64,000 nt of DNA from assembly GCA_963721645.1 (NCBI GenBank), contig CAVRJK010000001.1, positions 62,001 to 126,000 on the forward strand, in the 5' to 3' direction. Positions within the stretch are counted from its first letter, which is position 1. Each line of letters opens with the position of its first letter. Of this stretch, positions 42,188 to 49,603 are shown one piece after another. The notes beneath the pieces were generated by a model. The model saw only the letters and a list, made by a program, of their open reading frames with translations, had not been told where the DNA came from and did no database searches. This DNA comes from JALZKA01 sp963721645. GTDB taxonomy: Bacteria > Actinomycetota > Thermoleophilia > Solirubrobacterales > 70-9. The position numbers and the translations under genes are program-made.

Positions 42188-43695
42188 TCTCTGCCCTCAA
42201 TGCCCGAGCAGTGCATCAGGCGGTCGACCAGGTCGGCCAACCGAGCCGCGTCAGCGCTCGCATCCTGCGTCGGGTTGCCGTGGAGCCGGTTCTCGAGCTG
42301 GCCGGGGTCCGTCTTGAGGTCATAGAGCTCGCGCTCGGGCGTGCGGCAGTCGCCGTGGATCCGCCCGTACCACTCGACGTAGGTCTGGTTGCCCTCATAG
42401 ACGCCCTCGTAGCCCACGCACTGATGCTTGAGGTTCATCCCGATCGGGCGTGGATCCGGCCAGCCGGACTCCTCACCGCGCAGGAGGTCCATGATCGATC
42501 GGCCGTCCATGACGCGGCAGGCGCCCCCCTCCGTACACGGTTCAGCGCCTGCGAGGTCGAGGATGGTGGGGGCCAGGTCGATGTTCGCGATGGGCTCCTT
42601 GATCCGCTGGGCGACCCGGTCCCCGCCCAGGAACTTGGGCGGCACGTGTACGAGCATGGGCACCCGGACTCCTTCGACGTAGGGGAGGTACTTGCCGTAG
42701 TCGATTCTGTGCTCGCCGAAGTAGAAGCCGTTGTCCGAGATGTAGATGATCACCGTGTCGTCCTCGATCCCGAGCTTGCGAAGGGTCTGCCCGATCTTTC
42801 GCACACCCTGGTCAACCTCGCTCATCGCGGCGATGGTGCACTGCAAGCGCTTGGCGACAGTCTTTTGGTAGTCGTCGCCCAGACGATCGCGCCGGCGTAC
42901 CCGTTTGGGCTTGTCGCTTACGTCCTTTTCGTCGTAGCTCGCGCTGAGCTCGACATCGACCCTCCCGACCGCATCGAAGTCCTCGGGAAGCGGTACCGGG
43001 GCGTCCTTGCACTGCGGATCTCGTTTCGAGTTCCTGGGGTGAGGGGCGAAGTAGGACGTCCAAAGGAAGAAGGGATCGGCGGCAGCGGAGCGGATGAAGT
43101 CCCGGCTCTCCTCGGTCACGACCCGAGTCGAGTAGTCCCTGCGCTCGTCACCCTTAGCCAGCGGAACACCCTGGTTGGACACCGAGTAGTCGAAGTAGCC
43201 GGTCGGCTGCATCAGCTCGTACCAGCGATCCCACCCTCCCGCCGGCATCGGCGAGTTCTCGTACTCGTTCAGGTACTTGCCGACGAACCCCGTCGTGTAG
43301 CCCGCCCCCTGGAGCCAGGCCGCAAGCGTGTTGTCGGGCTCTCTGAGAAAGCGCCAGTCGTTCTGGCGCACGCCGTGGTTGTGTGGGTATTGGCCGGTGA
43401 GAAATCCCGCCCGCGCGGGGCAGCAAAGTGGCGGTGTCGCGTGACCGCGCAACTCAACGCCCCTGCCTTTGTCGGTCAGGCCAAAAGTGTGCGGCATCGT
43501 CTTCTTCGAGAACGTCGCAAGGCTCTGGTCGTCAACCATCACGACGATGACGTTTGGATCGCTCGAGGTGCGCTTGACCTCGGGCGCGGCACGCAGCTCA
43601 TCCGCGTCGGTCGAGTGAGGATCCAGGCCGCCTCCTATCGCAAGGGCGGCGATCGCCCCCGCGAAGAGGACGCGCACATATGGCACGGAAGGCAA
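42157..43695 (-). CDS. Secreted type I sulfatase
   Basis: A 512-residue protein from a TTG start. A hydrophobic signal (VRVLFAGAIAALAIGGG) is followed by the sulfatase domain. Asp-Asp metal ligands are in IVVMVDDQSLATF. The formylglycine signature C-x-P-x-R is Cys91 in PPLCCPARAGFLTGQYPHNHG, partly quoted, and later ligands are in YISDNGFYFGEHR. Such enzymes hydrolyse sulfate esters after Cys is converted to formylglycine. TACACT lies six bases before TTG 43695. Alternatives are GTG 43686 and an ATG at 43719 that would overlap the divergent pcm start. A sulfotransferase is also present, at 6030-6992, so sulfated sugars may be handled. Confidence 0.85.
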   Translation of the reverse strand: MPSVPYVRVLFAGAIAALAIGGGLDPHSTDADELRAAPEVKRTSSDPNVIVVMVDDQSLATFSKKTMPHTFGLTDKGRGVELRGHATPPLCCPARAGFLTGQYPHNHGVRQNDWRFLREPDNTLAAWLQGAGYTTGFVGKYLNEYENSPMPAGGWDRWYELMQPTGYFDYSVSNQGVPLAKGDERRDYSTRVVTEESRDFIRSAAADPFFLWTSYFAPHPRNSKRDPQCKDAPVPLPEDFDAVGRVDVELSASYDEKDVSDKPKRVRRRDRLGDDYQKTVAKRLQCTIAAMSEVDQGVRKIGQTLRKLGIEDDTVIIYISDNGFYFGEHRIDYGKYLPYVEGVRVPMLVHVPPKFLGGDRVAQRIKEPIANIDLAPTILDLAGAEPCTEGGACRVMDGRSIMDLLRGEESGWPDPRPIGMNLKHQCVGYEGVYEGNQTYVEWYGRIHGDCRTPERELYDLKTDPGQLENRLHGNPTQDASADAARLADLVDRLMHCSGIEGRDPQQPKTPFC

Positions 43696-43701
43696 GCAAC
43701 G

Positions 43702-43711
43702 AGTGTAAAAG
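43702..43711. promoter_or_regulatory. Overlapping divergent -10 elements of sulfatase and pcm
   Basis: On the minus strand TACACT occupies 43702-43707, six bases before TTG 43695. On the plus strand TAAAAG occupies 43706-43711, six bases before ATG 43718. The two hexamers share two bases. Confidence 0.4.
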
Positions 43712-43717
43712 GGGGGC

Positions 43718-44407
43718 ATGGCCGGCGATCGAGGCAAGGATCACAGCGAGTTGCGCGCCGACATGGTGAGCAGCCAGCTTCGGGCCGGCGGTATTACAGA
43801 CGAGCGGGTTCTGATTGCGATGGGAACGGTCCCGCGCGAGGAGTTCGTACCCCAACGGGCTCGCCGCCGGGCCTACGCGGATGGCGCCTTGCCGATCGGT
43901 CACGGGCAGACGATCTCGCAGCCGTGGGTAGTTGCCGCCATATGCGCAGCGCTCGAGCTCCGGGGCGGGGAGCGGGTTTTGGACGTGGGCGGCGGAGCCG
44001 GCTACTCGACCGCCGTGATCGCTGAACTGGTGCGCCCCGGAGGGTTGGTCCGCTCATACGAGATCGTCGAGGAGCTGGCCGAGAGGGCGCGAGAAACGCT
44101 GGCGCGCCTTGGCTACGCGGAGGCGGAGGTTGTCGCCGGCGACGGCGCGGCAAAGAGCGACGGGGTGTGGGATGCGATCGCAGTCAACGCCGCCGCGCCG
44201 ACATTACCCGCGGCGCTCGCCGAATCGCTTCGGCCCGGCGGGCGGCTCGTCGTGCCGCTTGCCCGCAGGCGCGCCGATGTGCTGACCGTGTTCAGGCGGA
44301 CCGACGATGGCGCGGCCGGCGACATCACCCTTGAGCGGGCCGAAATCGCCGAGTGCCGCTTCGTTCCGCTCACCGGCGATTCCGGGTTCCCGTCGCGCGA
44401 CAGATAG
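43718..44407 (+). CDS. pcm: Protein-L-isoaspartate O-methyltransferase
   Basis: A 229-residue protein. MVSSQLRAGGITDERVLIAM, partly quoted, and VPREEFVP lead into the PCMT signature AYADGALPIGHGQTISQPWVV. The SAM site is VLDVGGGAGYSTAVIAEL. The enzyme methylates isoaspartyl residues so that damaged proteins can be repaired, in the cytoplasm. It is divergent from the sulfatase with overlapping promoter elements. Confidence 0.9.
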   Translation: MAGDRGKDHSELRADMVSSQLRAGGITDERVLIAMGTVPREEFVPQRARRRAYADGALPIGHGQTISQPWVVAAICAALELRGGERVLDVGGGAGYSTAVIAELVRPGGLVRSYEIVEELAERARETLARLGYAEAEVVAGDGAAKSDGVWDAIAVNAAAPTLPAALAESLRPGGRLVVPLARRRADVLTVFRRTDDGAAGDITLERAEIAECRFVPLTGDSGFPSRDR

Positions 44408-44410
44408 GCT
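44405..44410 (+). promoter_or_regulatory. -10 element (TAGGCT) of the ASCH gene
   Basis: TAGGCT lies eight bases before GTG 44419. Its first three bases are the pcm stop codon. Confidence 0.35.
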
Positions 44411-44418
44411 GCCGGACG

Positions 44419-44820
44419 GTGACTGCCCTCCTCGCACTCAACTTCTTCTCACCCGCCTTCATCGATCAGCTGAAGAGGGGCCGCAAGACGGCCACGATCA
44501 GGCTCGGCGACAAAGCCCACAAGTATCAGGCCGGCCAGGTCGTCTGGATCACGGTCGGCTACCAGCACTCTCCGCGCGAAAAGATCTTCTCCGCCGTGAT
44601 CGACGACGTCGAGGTAAAGCGGATCAAGGAGCTCTCCCCCCGCGACATCGAGCACGACAATCCGGAGTTCCGCTCGGTGGACCAGACAGTCGGGTTTTTG
44701 GAGCAGATCTATCGCCGCGAGGTGTCGCTGGAGGACACCTGCACGATCGTGCGCTTCTCGCAGATCATCGAGCCGGCCACGGCGCAGCTCGGCAACGGCG
44801 GCACCCCGCACCGCAACTAG
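44419..44820 (+). CDS. ASCH domain protein
   Basis: A 133-residue protein with the ASCH beta-barrel pattern: FSPAFIDQLKRGRKTATIRLGD, partly quoted, with the K-T-x-T/S-x-R signature; GQVVWITVGYQHSPREKIFSA; ELSPRDIEHDNPEF; and the closing EDTCTIVRFSQI. ASCH domains are PUA-like and bind RNA or, in EOLA/YqfB relatives, hydrolyse N4-acetylcytidine. GTG 44419 is chosen because homology begins there and TAGGCT lies upstream. An SRPBCC gene follows after nine bases. Confidence 0.78.
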   Translation: MTALLALNFFSPAFIDQLKRGRKTATIRLGDKAHKYQAGQVVWITVGYQHSPREKIFSAVIDDVEVKRIKELSPRDIEHDNPEFRSVDQTVGFLEQIYRREVSLEDTCTIVRFSQIIEPATAQLGNGGTPHRN

Positions 44821-44829
44821 GTCCGGTCG

Positions 44830-45303
44830 GTGCCGGCCTACCGCTTCAGCACCACTTGGGTGCTGGAGGCAGACCGCGAGCGCGTCTGGGACGTCATCTA
44901 CGACTCGGACTCCTGGCACGAGTGGTGGCCCGGAATCCGTTCAACCACGAGGTTGTCTGACGGCGACGTTCACGGCCTCGGCCAGCGCGGCGTTTATGAG
45001 TGGCGGGCTCGCATCCCGTACACGGTCCGGTTCGAGATCGTCTCGACGATCGTTGAACGCCCGTACCGCCTCGGCGGCAACGCGTCGGGCGAGCTGGCCG
45101 GGGCCGGCCTCTGGCGGTTCTACGAGGAGGCAGGGACCACGGCCGTGGTCTACGACTGGGACGTCCGCACTACGAAGCCGTGGATGAACCTCTTCGCGCC
45201 CATTGCGAAGCCGGTCTTCCGCTCAAACCACGACTGGGTGATGCGAAACGGCGGTGAAGGCCTGGCTCGACGCCTTGGGGCCAAGCTGGTCGTCAACGAC
45301 TAG
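44830..45303 (+). CDS. SRPBCC/polyketide cyclase-like START-fold protein
   Basis: A 157-residue protein with the SRPBCC start YRFSTTWVLEADRERVWDVIYDSDSWHEWWP, partly quoted, and the long C-terminal helix region (HDWVMRNGGEGLARRLGA) that closes the hydrophobic pocket. Ligand unknown. GTG start, nine bases after the ASCH stop; TAGGTC occurs six bases upstream. Confidence 0.78.
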   Translation: MPAYRFSTTWVLEADRERVWDVIYDSDSWHEWWPGIRSTTRLSDGDVHGLGQRGVYEWRARIPYTVRFEIVSTIVERPYRLGGNASGELAGAGLWRFYEEAGTTAVVYDWDVRTTKPWMNLFAPIAKPVFRSNHDWVMRNGGEGLARRLGAKLVVND

Positions 45304-45321
45304 GGCTCGGGCGCTCCGCGC

Positions 45322-45954
45322 CTAGGAGTCGGAGCCGGCGCCGTTTGAGCTTGAGCCGGTCTGGGGCCCGAGGTCTCGCGATTCGATGATGCCGTCGATC
45401 AGGCCGTACTCGACCGCTTGCTCTGCGGTGAAGAAGCGGTCGCGCTCCATGTCTTCGCGCAGCTGCGTTTCGTCCTGGCCGGTGTGGTGCGCGTAAATCT
45501 CGTCGAGCTTCTTGCGAACGTTTAGCGTCTCCTTCGCGTGGATCGCGATGTCAGACGCCTGACCCTGAAAGCCGCCGAGCGGCTGGTGGATGAGCTGGCG
45601 CGAGTTCTTGAGTGCCATGCGCTTGCCCGCGGCGCCGCCGGTCAGGAGCAGCGAGCCCATCGACATTGCGATTCCGTAACAGACCGTCGCAACATCGGGC
45701 TTGATGAATTGCATCGCGTCGTAGATCGCGAGGCCGGCGTAGACCGAGCCGCCTGGTGAGTTGATGTAGAGCGAGATGTCCTTGTCCGGATCCTCGGACT
45801 CAAGATGGATGAGCTGGGCGACGACCAGGTTTGCGATCTCGTCGTCTACCGGCTGGCCGAGGAAGATGATGCGCTCGCCGAGCAAGCGCGAGTAGATGTC
45901 GTAAGAGCGCTCACCGCGAGCGGTCTGCTCAACGACCATTGGAACCATCGGCAT
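45322..45954 (-). CDS. clpP: ATP-dependent Clp protease proteolytic subunit
   Basis: A 210-residue protein with the catalytic triad Ser98 (GIAMSMGSLLLTGG), His123 (QLIHQPLGGFQG) and Asp172 (MERDRFFTAEQA). SLYINSPGGSVYAGLAIYD matches the oxyanion region. ClpP forms tetradecamers that degrade proteins unfolded by ClpX, ClpC or ClpA. The gene stands alone; no clpX is adjacent. TAGGCT lies six bases before the ATG, so a leaderless transcript is likely. It is divergent from groES. Confidence 0.95.
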   Translation of the reverse strand: MPMVPMVVEQTARGERSYDIYSRLLGERIIFLGQPVDDEIANLVVAQLIHLESEDPDKDISLYINSPGGSVYAGLAIYDAMQFIKPDVATVCYGIAMSMGSLLLTGGAAGKRMALKNSRQLIHQPLGGFQGQASDIAIHAKETLNVRKKLDEIYAHHTGQDETQLREDMERDRFFTAEQAVEYGLIDGIIESRDLGPQTGSSSNGAGSDS

Positions 45955-45960
45955 GGCGGG

Positions 45961-45966
45961 AGCCTA
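45961..45966 (-). promoter_or_regulatory. -10 element (TAGGCT) of clpP
   Basis: TAGGCT on the minus strand ends exactly six bases before ATG 45954. Confidence 0.5.
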
Positions 45967-46002
45967 GTGGATTCGCGATCTAAGCGGGTCTGACTCAGAT
46001 CG

Positions 46003-46031
46003 TTGCCTTTTCACCGCCTCTTCACTACACT
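46003..46031 (+). promoter_or_regulatory. Promoter of groES-groEL
   Basis: TTGCCT (46003-46008) and TACACT (46026-46031) are 17 bases apart, a good housekeeping-sigma promoter. It lies just upstream of the CIRCE operator and 77 bases before groES, so this operon has a real leader, unlike most genes here. Confidence 0.65.
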
Positions 46032-46043
46032 TGCCCCGGATCC

Positions 46044-46068
46044 TGGCACTCTCCTCTACCGAGTGCCA
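46044..46068 (+). promoter_or_regulatory. CIRCE operator (HrcA site)
   Basis: TGGCACTC (46044-46051), nine bases, then GAGTGCCA (46061-46068). This matches the core of the CIRCE inverted repeat GCACTC-N9-GAGTGC. It starts 12 bases after the -10, so bound HrcA would block initiation; release on heat stress is the known mechanism. Confidence 0.9.
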
Positions 46069-46107
46069 AAACTTGAACCTAGAACCCCAAACGGAGGTAC
46101 ATACAAG

Positions 46108-46398
46108 ATGAAGCTCAAGCCTCTCGGCGATCGTTTGATCGTCCAGGCAATTGAAGAGGAGACCACGACGGCATCTGGCCTCGTGCTCCCCGAGACCGCA
46201 AAGGAGAAGCCCCAGCGCGGCAAGGTCGTCGCAGTCGGAGACGGCAGCTGGGACGAGGACGGCGAGAAGCGCATCCCGCTTGACGTCGCAGAGGGCGACG
46301 AGGTCCTCTACTCCAAGTACGGCGGCACCGAGCTCAAGGTCGACGGCGAGGACGTGCTTGTCCTTCGCGAGTCGGACGTGCTCGCAAAGGTCCTCTAA
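46108..46398 (+). CDS. groES: Co-chaperonin GroES
   Basis: A 96-residue protein: MKLKPLGDRLIVQAIEEETT, the mobile loop TTTASGLVLPETAKEKPQRG (partly quoted) and YSKYGGTELKVDGEDVLVL. It caps the GroEL ring. GGAGGT stands nine bases before ATG 46108. Open sequence upstream of this start holds the promoter and CIRCE element and is not coding. Confidence 0.97.
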   Translation: MKLKPLGDRLIVQAIEEETTTASGLVLPETAKEKPQRGKVVAVGDGSWDEDGEKRIPLDVAEGDEVLYSKYGGTELKVDGEDVLVLRESDVLAKVL

Positions 46399-46425
46399 CC
46401 ACTCTTCAAGGAGAAAGGAACTCAC

Positions 46426-48054
46426 ATGGCTCACAAGGAGCTGAAGTACGACGCGGAAGCGCGTCAGGCATTGCAGGAAGGGGTCGACGCGGTCGCCAAC
46501 GCGGTCAAGGTCACCCTCGGCCCGAAGGGTCGTTACGTCGTGCTGGACAAGAAGTTCGGCGCGCCGACGATCACCAATGACGGCGTCACCATCGCTCGCG
46601 AGATCGACATCGAGGACGTCTTCGCCAACCAGGGTGCACAGCTCGTCCGCGAGGTCGCCACGGCGACCAACGACGTCGCCGGTGACGGTACGACGACCGC
46701 GACGCTGCTCGCACAGACGATCGTTCGCTCGGGCCTCAAGAACGTGGCCGCCGGCGCGAACCCGCTGGCTCTTCGCCGCGGCATCGAGAAGGCGGTCGAC
46801 CAGGTCGTCGATCACCTCCGCACGAAGCAGTCGAAGGAGATCTCCGGCAAGGAGCAGATTGCCCGCGTCGCCGAGATCTCGGCAGCTGACGAGGAGATCG
46901 GCAACATCATCGCCGACGCGATCGAGAAGGTCGGTAAGGACGGCGTCGTGAACGTCGAAGAGGGCCAGACCTTCGGGATGGAGCTCGAGTTCACCGAGGG
47001 CATGCAGTTCGACAAGGGCTACATCTCCCCGTACATGGTCACCGACCAGGAGCGGATGGAAGCGGTTCTGGACGACCCGTACATCCTCATTGCCAATCAG
47101 AAGATCGGTTCGGTCCGGGACCTTCTCCCGGTGCTCGAGCAGGTCATGCAGGCCGGCAAGCCGATCGTGATCATCGCCGAGGACGTAGAGGGCGAGGCTC
47201 TCGCGACCCTGGTGGTCAACAAGCTCCGCGGCACCTTCACGGGCGTTGCGGTCAAGGCCCCGGGCTTCGGCGATCGCCGCAAGCGCATGATGGAAGACAT
47301 CGCGATCCTCACGGGTGGCGAAGTCATCACCGAAGAGATGGGCCTGAAGCTCGAGAACACTCAGATCTCGCAGCTCGGTCACGCTCGTCGCGTTGTCGTG
47401 TCCAAGGACACCTCGACGATCATCGACGGTGCCGGTGACAAGAAGGACATCGAAGGCCGGATCAACCAGATCCGCTCCGAGATCGAGAACACCGACTCCG
47501 ACTTCGACCGGGAGAAGCTCCAAGAGCGCCTGGCGAAGCTGGCCGGCGGTGTCGCTGTCGTCAAGGTCGGCGCAGCCACCGAGACGGAGATGAAGGAGAA
47601 GAAGCACCGCGTGGAGGACGCACTCCAGGCAACCCGCGCAGCCCTCGAGGAGGGTGTCGTGCCGGGCGGCGGTGTCGCGCTCCTGAACGCCCAGGACGCC
47701 ATCGACCCCAAGGGGCTGGAGGCCGATGAGGCCACCGGGATGGAGATCATCCGCAAGTCGCTCGAAGCGCCGGTCCGTCAGATCTCGGAGAACTCCGGGC
47801 TCGAAGGTTCGGTTGTCGTCGAGAAGATTCGCGGCATGAAGACGGGCGAGGGCCTCAACGCAGGCACCGGCGAGTACGGCGACCTGGTCAAGGCCGGCGT
47901 CATCGACCCGACCATGGTGACCCGCTCCGCGCTACAGAACGCGGCGTCGATCGCCAAGAACATCCTCACGACGGAGTGCATCGTCGCTGAGATGCCCGAG
48001 GAGGCCGGCGCCGGAATGGGCGGCGGTATGCCAGACATGGGCGGCATGATGTAA
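46426..48054 (+). CDS. groEL: Chaperonin GroEL
   Basis: A 542-residue protein with the ATP-site motifs VTLGPKGRYVVLDKKFG, TNDGVTIAREI and DVAGDGTTTATLLAQ. It also has the apical-domain and hinge blocks, and the C-terminal Gly-Met tail GAGMGGGMPDMGGMM. It folds proteins in the cytoplasm with GroES. AAGGAG and AAAGGA lie upstream of ATG 46426. The operon ends in a strong terminator. Confidence 0.98.
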   Translation: MAHKELKYDAEARQALQEGVDAVANAVKVTLGPKGRYVVLDKKFGAPTITNDGVTIAREIDIEDVFANQGAQLVREVATATNDVAGDGTTTATLLAQTIVRSGLKNVAAGANPLALRRGIEKAVDQVVDHLRTKQSKEISGKEQIARVAEISAADEEIGNIIADAIEKVGKDGVVNVEEGQTFGMELEFTEGMQFDKGYISPYMVTDQERMEAVLDDPYILIANQKIGSVRDLLPVLEQVMQAGKPIVIIAEDVEGEALATLVVNKLRGTFTGVAVKAPGFGDRRKRMMEDIAILTGGEVITEEMGLKLENTQISQLGHARRVVVSKDTSTIIDGAGDKKDIEGRINQIRSEIENTDSDFDREKLQERLAKLAGGVAVVKVGAATETEMKEKKHRVEDALQATRAALEEGVVPGGGVALLNAQDAIDPKGLEADEATGMEIIRKSLEAPVRQISENSGLEGSVVVEKIRGMKTGEGLNAGTGEYGDLVKAGVIDPTMVTRSALQNAASIAKNILTTECIVAEMPEEAGAGMGGGMPDMGGMM

Positions 48055-48083
48055 CCAGCGCTTTCGCGCTGATTTTCGGGAGA

Positions 48084-48112
48084 GGGCCCGGCGTTCGCGC
48101 CGGGCCCTTTTT
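48084..48112 (+). terminator. Rho-independent terminator of groES-groEL
   Basis: GGGCCCGGCG, loop TTCG, CGCCGGGCCC, then TTTTT (48108-48112). The stem is a perfect 10 bases with a stable tetraloop. Confidence 0.93.
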
Positions 48113-48152
48113 CGTTCCCGGGGCCGGGGTTGACGGCCGCCGTATGTGGGGG

Positions 48153-48158
48153 TAGTCT
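48153..48158 (+). promoter_or_regulatory. -10 element (TAGTCT) of the 48166 secreted-protein gene
   Basis: TAGTCT lies seven bases before GTG 48166 and supports that start over an upstream TTG. Confidence 0.45.
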
Positions 48159-48165
48159 GCCGCTC

Positions 48166-49476
48166 GTGGGAAGGGGTGTACTGATCGCAGCCGTGGGGGC
48201 TCTGTTGTTCTTGCCGTCCCAGGCGTGGGCGGGGTCCGCGCCGCTGTCCGGCGGTGAAGCTGACACGACGGTGGCTCCGGATCCGAGCGCCGAGCGCCCC
48301 GACATAGCCCAGCAGTTCGAGCGCCGAGCGCCGCAGTGGTACGAGGTCGGCGAGGATGCCGGCCCCACGTACAACTGCATCAATGACTATTACGAGAACC
48401 TCGGGCGAGCCTGGGCGGGCTGGTACGGAGACATCGGAACATCCCCCACCACGAACCAGGTGTACTACGTCAGAACCGGATGGGGCGTGTCGGGCTTCCC
48501 ATGCGGGAGCGGCGGTGCGCAGGTCCATGTCGAACTGGTGTTGCCCGCGTACACGAAGCTCGCGATCTCTCAACAGAACCCCGTCGAGTGCTATTACGAC
48601 GGCCTCTCTTCGACTTACCATCGCTTCACAGATGGCTGTCCGCAGAACCCAGGGACGGGCTATAACGGAGGTCCATCGTTCGACCCCCCGGGCGAGGTCG
48701 CCTGGCCGACGGCGACCGGAACCTTGTTCGAGATCTATGTCCCGGTCAAGACGACCCAGCCGCTGAACGGCGCCCTGCCTCCGGCTGGTCAGCCCTGCAC
48801 GACATGTCTCTACGCAGGGGTCTGGATGATCGACGGGACGTACAGCCCCTGGGTCTACCCGAAAGTTCCCATCTACGTCGCGGGTTCGGGCGGCCCCCCG
48901 GCCGATCCGTCCGTCAACTACCCGGCGCCGGCAACCGGCTCGCTGCAATACGACACCGGCCTCGACAAGGTCACGGCCCGCCTCTACGCGAACATCTTCA
49001 CCGAGGGAACCGGCGGAACCGCACAGTTCGAGATGGGGAACAAGGCGGGCGAGTACACCGCGGCGGGGGACGTGATCCCCATTCCAACCGGCGGCAACTG
49101 GCAGGCGTACGAGGACTGGCAAATGTCGCCGGGCCATGTCTACCACTGGAGGCTTTGCTACAAGCCGTCGGGCGGGACCAAGACCTGCGGGCCCGATCAG
49201 ACCGTGAACGCTCCTCCCGAGACCGGAATCGCGGGCATCGAGATCAAGAAGTCCAAACGGAAGGCCACGTTCTTTCCCAGCGCCACGAGTGTCCCGAACA
49301 TGGTTACGACGTTCGAATGCCGGATGGACAAGGGGCCCTTCAAGCCGTGTCAGGCCGGGGAGGACGGTGTGACCTACTCGCGCCTGTCGAAGGGAAATCA
49401 CACCTTCTCCGTTCGCGCCGTCGATCAGGACGGCCATGCCGACGCTACGCCGGCGAAGGAGCGCTTCAAGATCTAG
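48166..49476 (+). CDS. Secreted protein with C-terminal Ig-like domain
   Basis: A 436-residue protein. A signal peptide (GRGVLIAAVGALLFLPSQAWA, partly quoted) is cleaved near residue 22. Residues about 30-260 are Trp-, Tyr- and Cys-rich and unrecognised (NCINDYYENLGRAWAGWYGD, ECYYDGLSSTYHRFTDGC). The last 90 residues match an actinobacterial Ig-like repeat found in surface proteins: ITFECRMD-type FECRMDKGPFKPC, LSKGNHTFSVRAVDQDGHAD, TPAKERFKI. A surface role is likely but the function is unknown. Confidence 0.7.
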   Translation: MGRGVLIAAVGALLFLPSQAWAGSAPLSGGEADTTVAPDPSAERPDIAQQFERRAPQWYEVGEDAGPTYNCINDYYENLGRAWAGWYGDIGTSPTTNQVYYVRTGWGVSGFPCGSGGAQVHVELVLPAYTKLAISQQNPVECYYDGLSSTYHRFTDGCPQNPGTGYNGGPSFDPPGEVAWPTATGTLFEIYVPVKTTQPLNGALPPAGQPCTTCLYAGVWMIDGTYSPWVYPKVPIYVAGSGGPPADPSVNYPAPATGSLQYDTGLDKVTARLYANIFTEGTGGTAQFEMGNKAGEYTAAGDVIPIPTGGNWQAYEDWQMSPGHVYHWRLCYKPSGGTKTCGPDQTVNAPPETGIAGIEIKKSKRKATFFPSATSVPNMVTTFECRMDKGPFKPCQAGEDGVTYSRLSKGNHTFSVRAVDQDGHADATPAKERFKI

Positions 49477-49603
49477 TCGGAAGGCAGTGCCTCCAGCTTT
49501 CGTGCGCCGGCGGCCCACTCACCAGTTGCGGAAAACTACGGTTATGCCCAGGGATCCTCGAGGCTATGGTGGCCTGAGACCAGGATCGACGAGGGAGTCA
49601 GCG

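Noticed and set aside
42211..44025. Open frame of 604 codons opposite the sulfatase
   Set aside because: It crosses two real genes with catalytic motifs on both strands and has no recognisable domain.
45964..47607. Long open frame of 547 codons on the minus strand opposite groES-groEL
   Set aside because: It is the mirror of a highly expressed GC-rich gene, has Leu/Asp/Val-dominated composition without any motif, and covers the CIRCE site.
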